Below, piece after piece: positions 63,285 through 64,000 of a DNA stretch of 64,000 nucleotides (position 1 is its first letter; the number at the start of each line of letters is the position of its first letter). The stretch is taken from the NCBI RefSeq assembly GCF_001190945.1, contig NZ_CP011112.1, forward strand, positions 372,001 through 436,000, read 5' to 3'. The DNA comes from Luteipulveratus mongoliensis (GTDB taxonomy: Bacteria > Actinomycetota > Actinomycetes > Actinomycetales > Dermatophilaceae). The position numbers were made by a program, and so were the translations under genes. The notes under the pieces are model-generated. The model was not told the origin of the DNA. It ran no database searches and worked only from the letters and a program-made list of their open reading frames with translations.

Positions 63285-63662
63285 TCAGCCCTCCCAGATG
63301 GGACGCAGCTCGACCGTCTCGCCCGGTCCCGAGAACTTCGCAACGATCTCCTCGGCCCGCTCCTGGCTGGCCACATTGATCAGGAAGAAGCCCGCGAGGT
63401 GCTCCTTGGCCTCGGCGTACGGGCCGTCGGTCGCGATCGGCTTGCCGCCCGCCCAGCGGTAGAGCCGGGCTGACGTCGGGTCGCCGAGCGCCTGCCCGCC
63501 CTCCAGCTCACCGTTCTCGCTCATCTCGGTCAGGATCTGCTCGAACTCGGCGGTCATCCGGTCGCTGTCGGCCTTCGGGAGCGCCTGCTGCTCGGGGATG
63601 TAGTCGGTCGTCGGGTGGCCCCAGGGCTGCGGGTTGGAGTGGATGAGGATGACGTACTTCAT
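63285..63662 (-). CDS. YCII-family protein
   Basis: The 125-residue protein of the YCII dimeric alpha/beta-barrel family has KYVILIH at the start, GELEGGQALGDPTSARLYR and DGPYAEAKEHLAGFFLINV. Actinobacterial members often sit next to ECF sigma factor genes; none is visible here. Its reaction is unknown. It lies 60 bases upstream of the acyltransferase on the same strand. Confidence 0.88.
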   Translation of the reverse strand: MKYVILIHSNPQPWGHPTTDYIPEQQALPKADSDRMTAEFEQILTEMSENGELEGGQALGDPTSARLYRWAGGKPIATDGPYAEAKEHLAGFFLINVASQERAEEIVAKFSGPGETVELRPIWEG

Positions 63663-63780
63663 GGCTTCTCCTTGGTTCGGCGAATGGCCACTGCGGCCAC
63701 CTTCAGCAGGGACGTCGGAGCGGCTGCAGCGCCCTCGACATCTTCGGTACGCCGATCTCGCGTCTCCCCGCGACCTCGCC

Positions 63781-64000
63781 TCAGCGAGCGCTCGCGACCA
63801 GGACGTCGACCCCGTCCAGGAAGACCTTCAGGCCGAACGACAGCTCGGCCTCGAAGAAGTCCTCGTCATCGTCCTCGAACGATGACTGCGCCTGTGTGAG
63901 CGACGGGAACCGGTCGGCATCGATGAGCTGCGCGAGCGTCAACCCATAGGTGTCCGCGTGCTCGGAGCCGCCGTGCTCACGCCCGAGCAGCCCGAACTGG
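63781..64000 (-). CDS. C-terminal part of a TetR-like regulator (5' end outside window)
   Basis: The frame is open to the window edge. The 72 visible residues (GLTLAQLIDADRFPSLTQAQ, then a Glu/Asp-rich EDDDEDFFEAELSFGLKVFLDGVD) match the last helices of TetR/AcrR C-terminal domains, especially the phrase FGLKVFLDGV. The HTH part is outside the window, so the identification is moderate. Confidence 0.6.
   Translation of the reverse strand, partial: QFGLLGREHGGSEHADTYGLTLAQLIDADRFPSLTQAQSSFEDDDEDFFEAELSFGLKVFLDGVDVLVASAR

Overview
The window is high-GC DNA from an actinobacterium (Actinomycetota). The strongest taxonomic evidence is the conserved chromosomal block at 34.6-51.7 kb: tRNA-Leu(CAG), fhaA, fhaB, pstP, rodA/ftsW, pbpA, pknA, pknB, then pabA/trpG, a DUF881 gene, crgA, a rhomboid protease and a cyclophilin. 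In this phylum that order lies on the flank of the replication origin. A pair of DUF6230/DUF6114 modules, a ROK-controlled chitinase operon and dispersed TCGAGTAG/CTACTCGA inverted repeats fit a soil or surface actinobacterium, possibly in Micrococcales or a related order. The genus cannot be fixed from the sequence alone.

0-12.8 kb holds the end of an ECF41 sigma factor with its carboxymuconolactone-decarboxylase partner and a recognisable ECF41-type promoter, a secreted I36/NlpC-P60 protein, and a lipoprotein hydrolase. A MacAB-like exporter (lipoprotein, adaptor, ATPase, permease) lies divergent from a two-component system. A Tat-exported metallophosphatase, a WYL regulator and ridA follow. 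12.8-19.7 kb looks like an inserted sugar/acyl cassette: a dTDP-rhamnose-4-epimerase-like gene, a GT2 glycosyltransferase and a UDP-glucuronate decarboxylase, facing two adjacent stand-alone condensation-fold proteins. Remnants of a DUF488 gene and a sigma-factor gene mark its edges.

19.8-24.7 kb is a chitin-degrading operon (GH18, an AA10-GH19 fusion, GH18) with three 16-bp-phased repeats shared with a divergent ROK repressor gene. 24.8-29.8 kb is a translationally coupled six-gene operon of DUF6230/DUF6114-type envelope proteins, with a signal peptidase I gene divergent from it. 29.8-34.5 kb is gene-poor and holds unfamiliar genes (an XRE regulator with an unknown partner, a possible TIM-barrel protein, a zinc-finger/coiled-coil protein and a hypothetical). 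It abuts the 3' side of tRNA-Leu and a broken HTH gene, so it reads as an accessory island.

34.6-51.7 kb is the core cell-wall and division block. The kinase/FHA/PBP genes overlap by 4 bp at almost every junction. They couple Ser/Thr phosphorylation to peptidoglycan synthesis, with crgA, the rhomboid gene and ppiase nearby. Three phased DnaA-box-like sites sit at the start of a phosphotransferase-like gene. 51.7-64 kb holds a LysR/EamA pair, an F420/flavin-type reductase, an ABC exporter with a divergent MarR-like regulator, an OpuC-type osmolyte importer, a choline/carnitine acyltransferase, a YCII protein and a truncated TetR-like gene.

A family of roughly 90-150 bp dispersed repeats runs through the right half. 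Copies sit between genes, supply stop codons to neighbours, and are read through in frame in fhaA and in an ABC permease.
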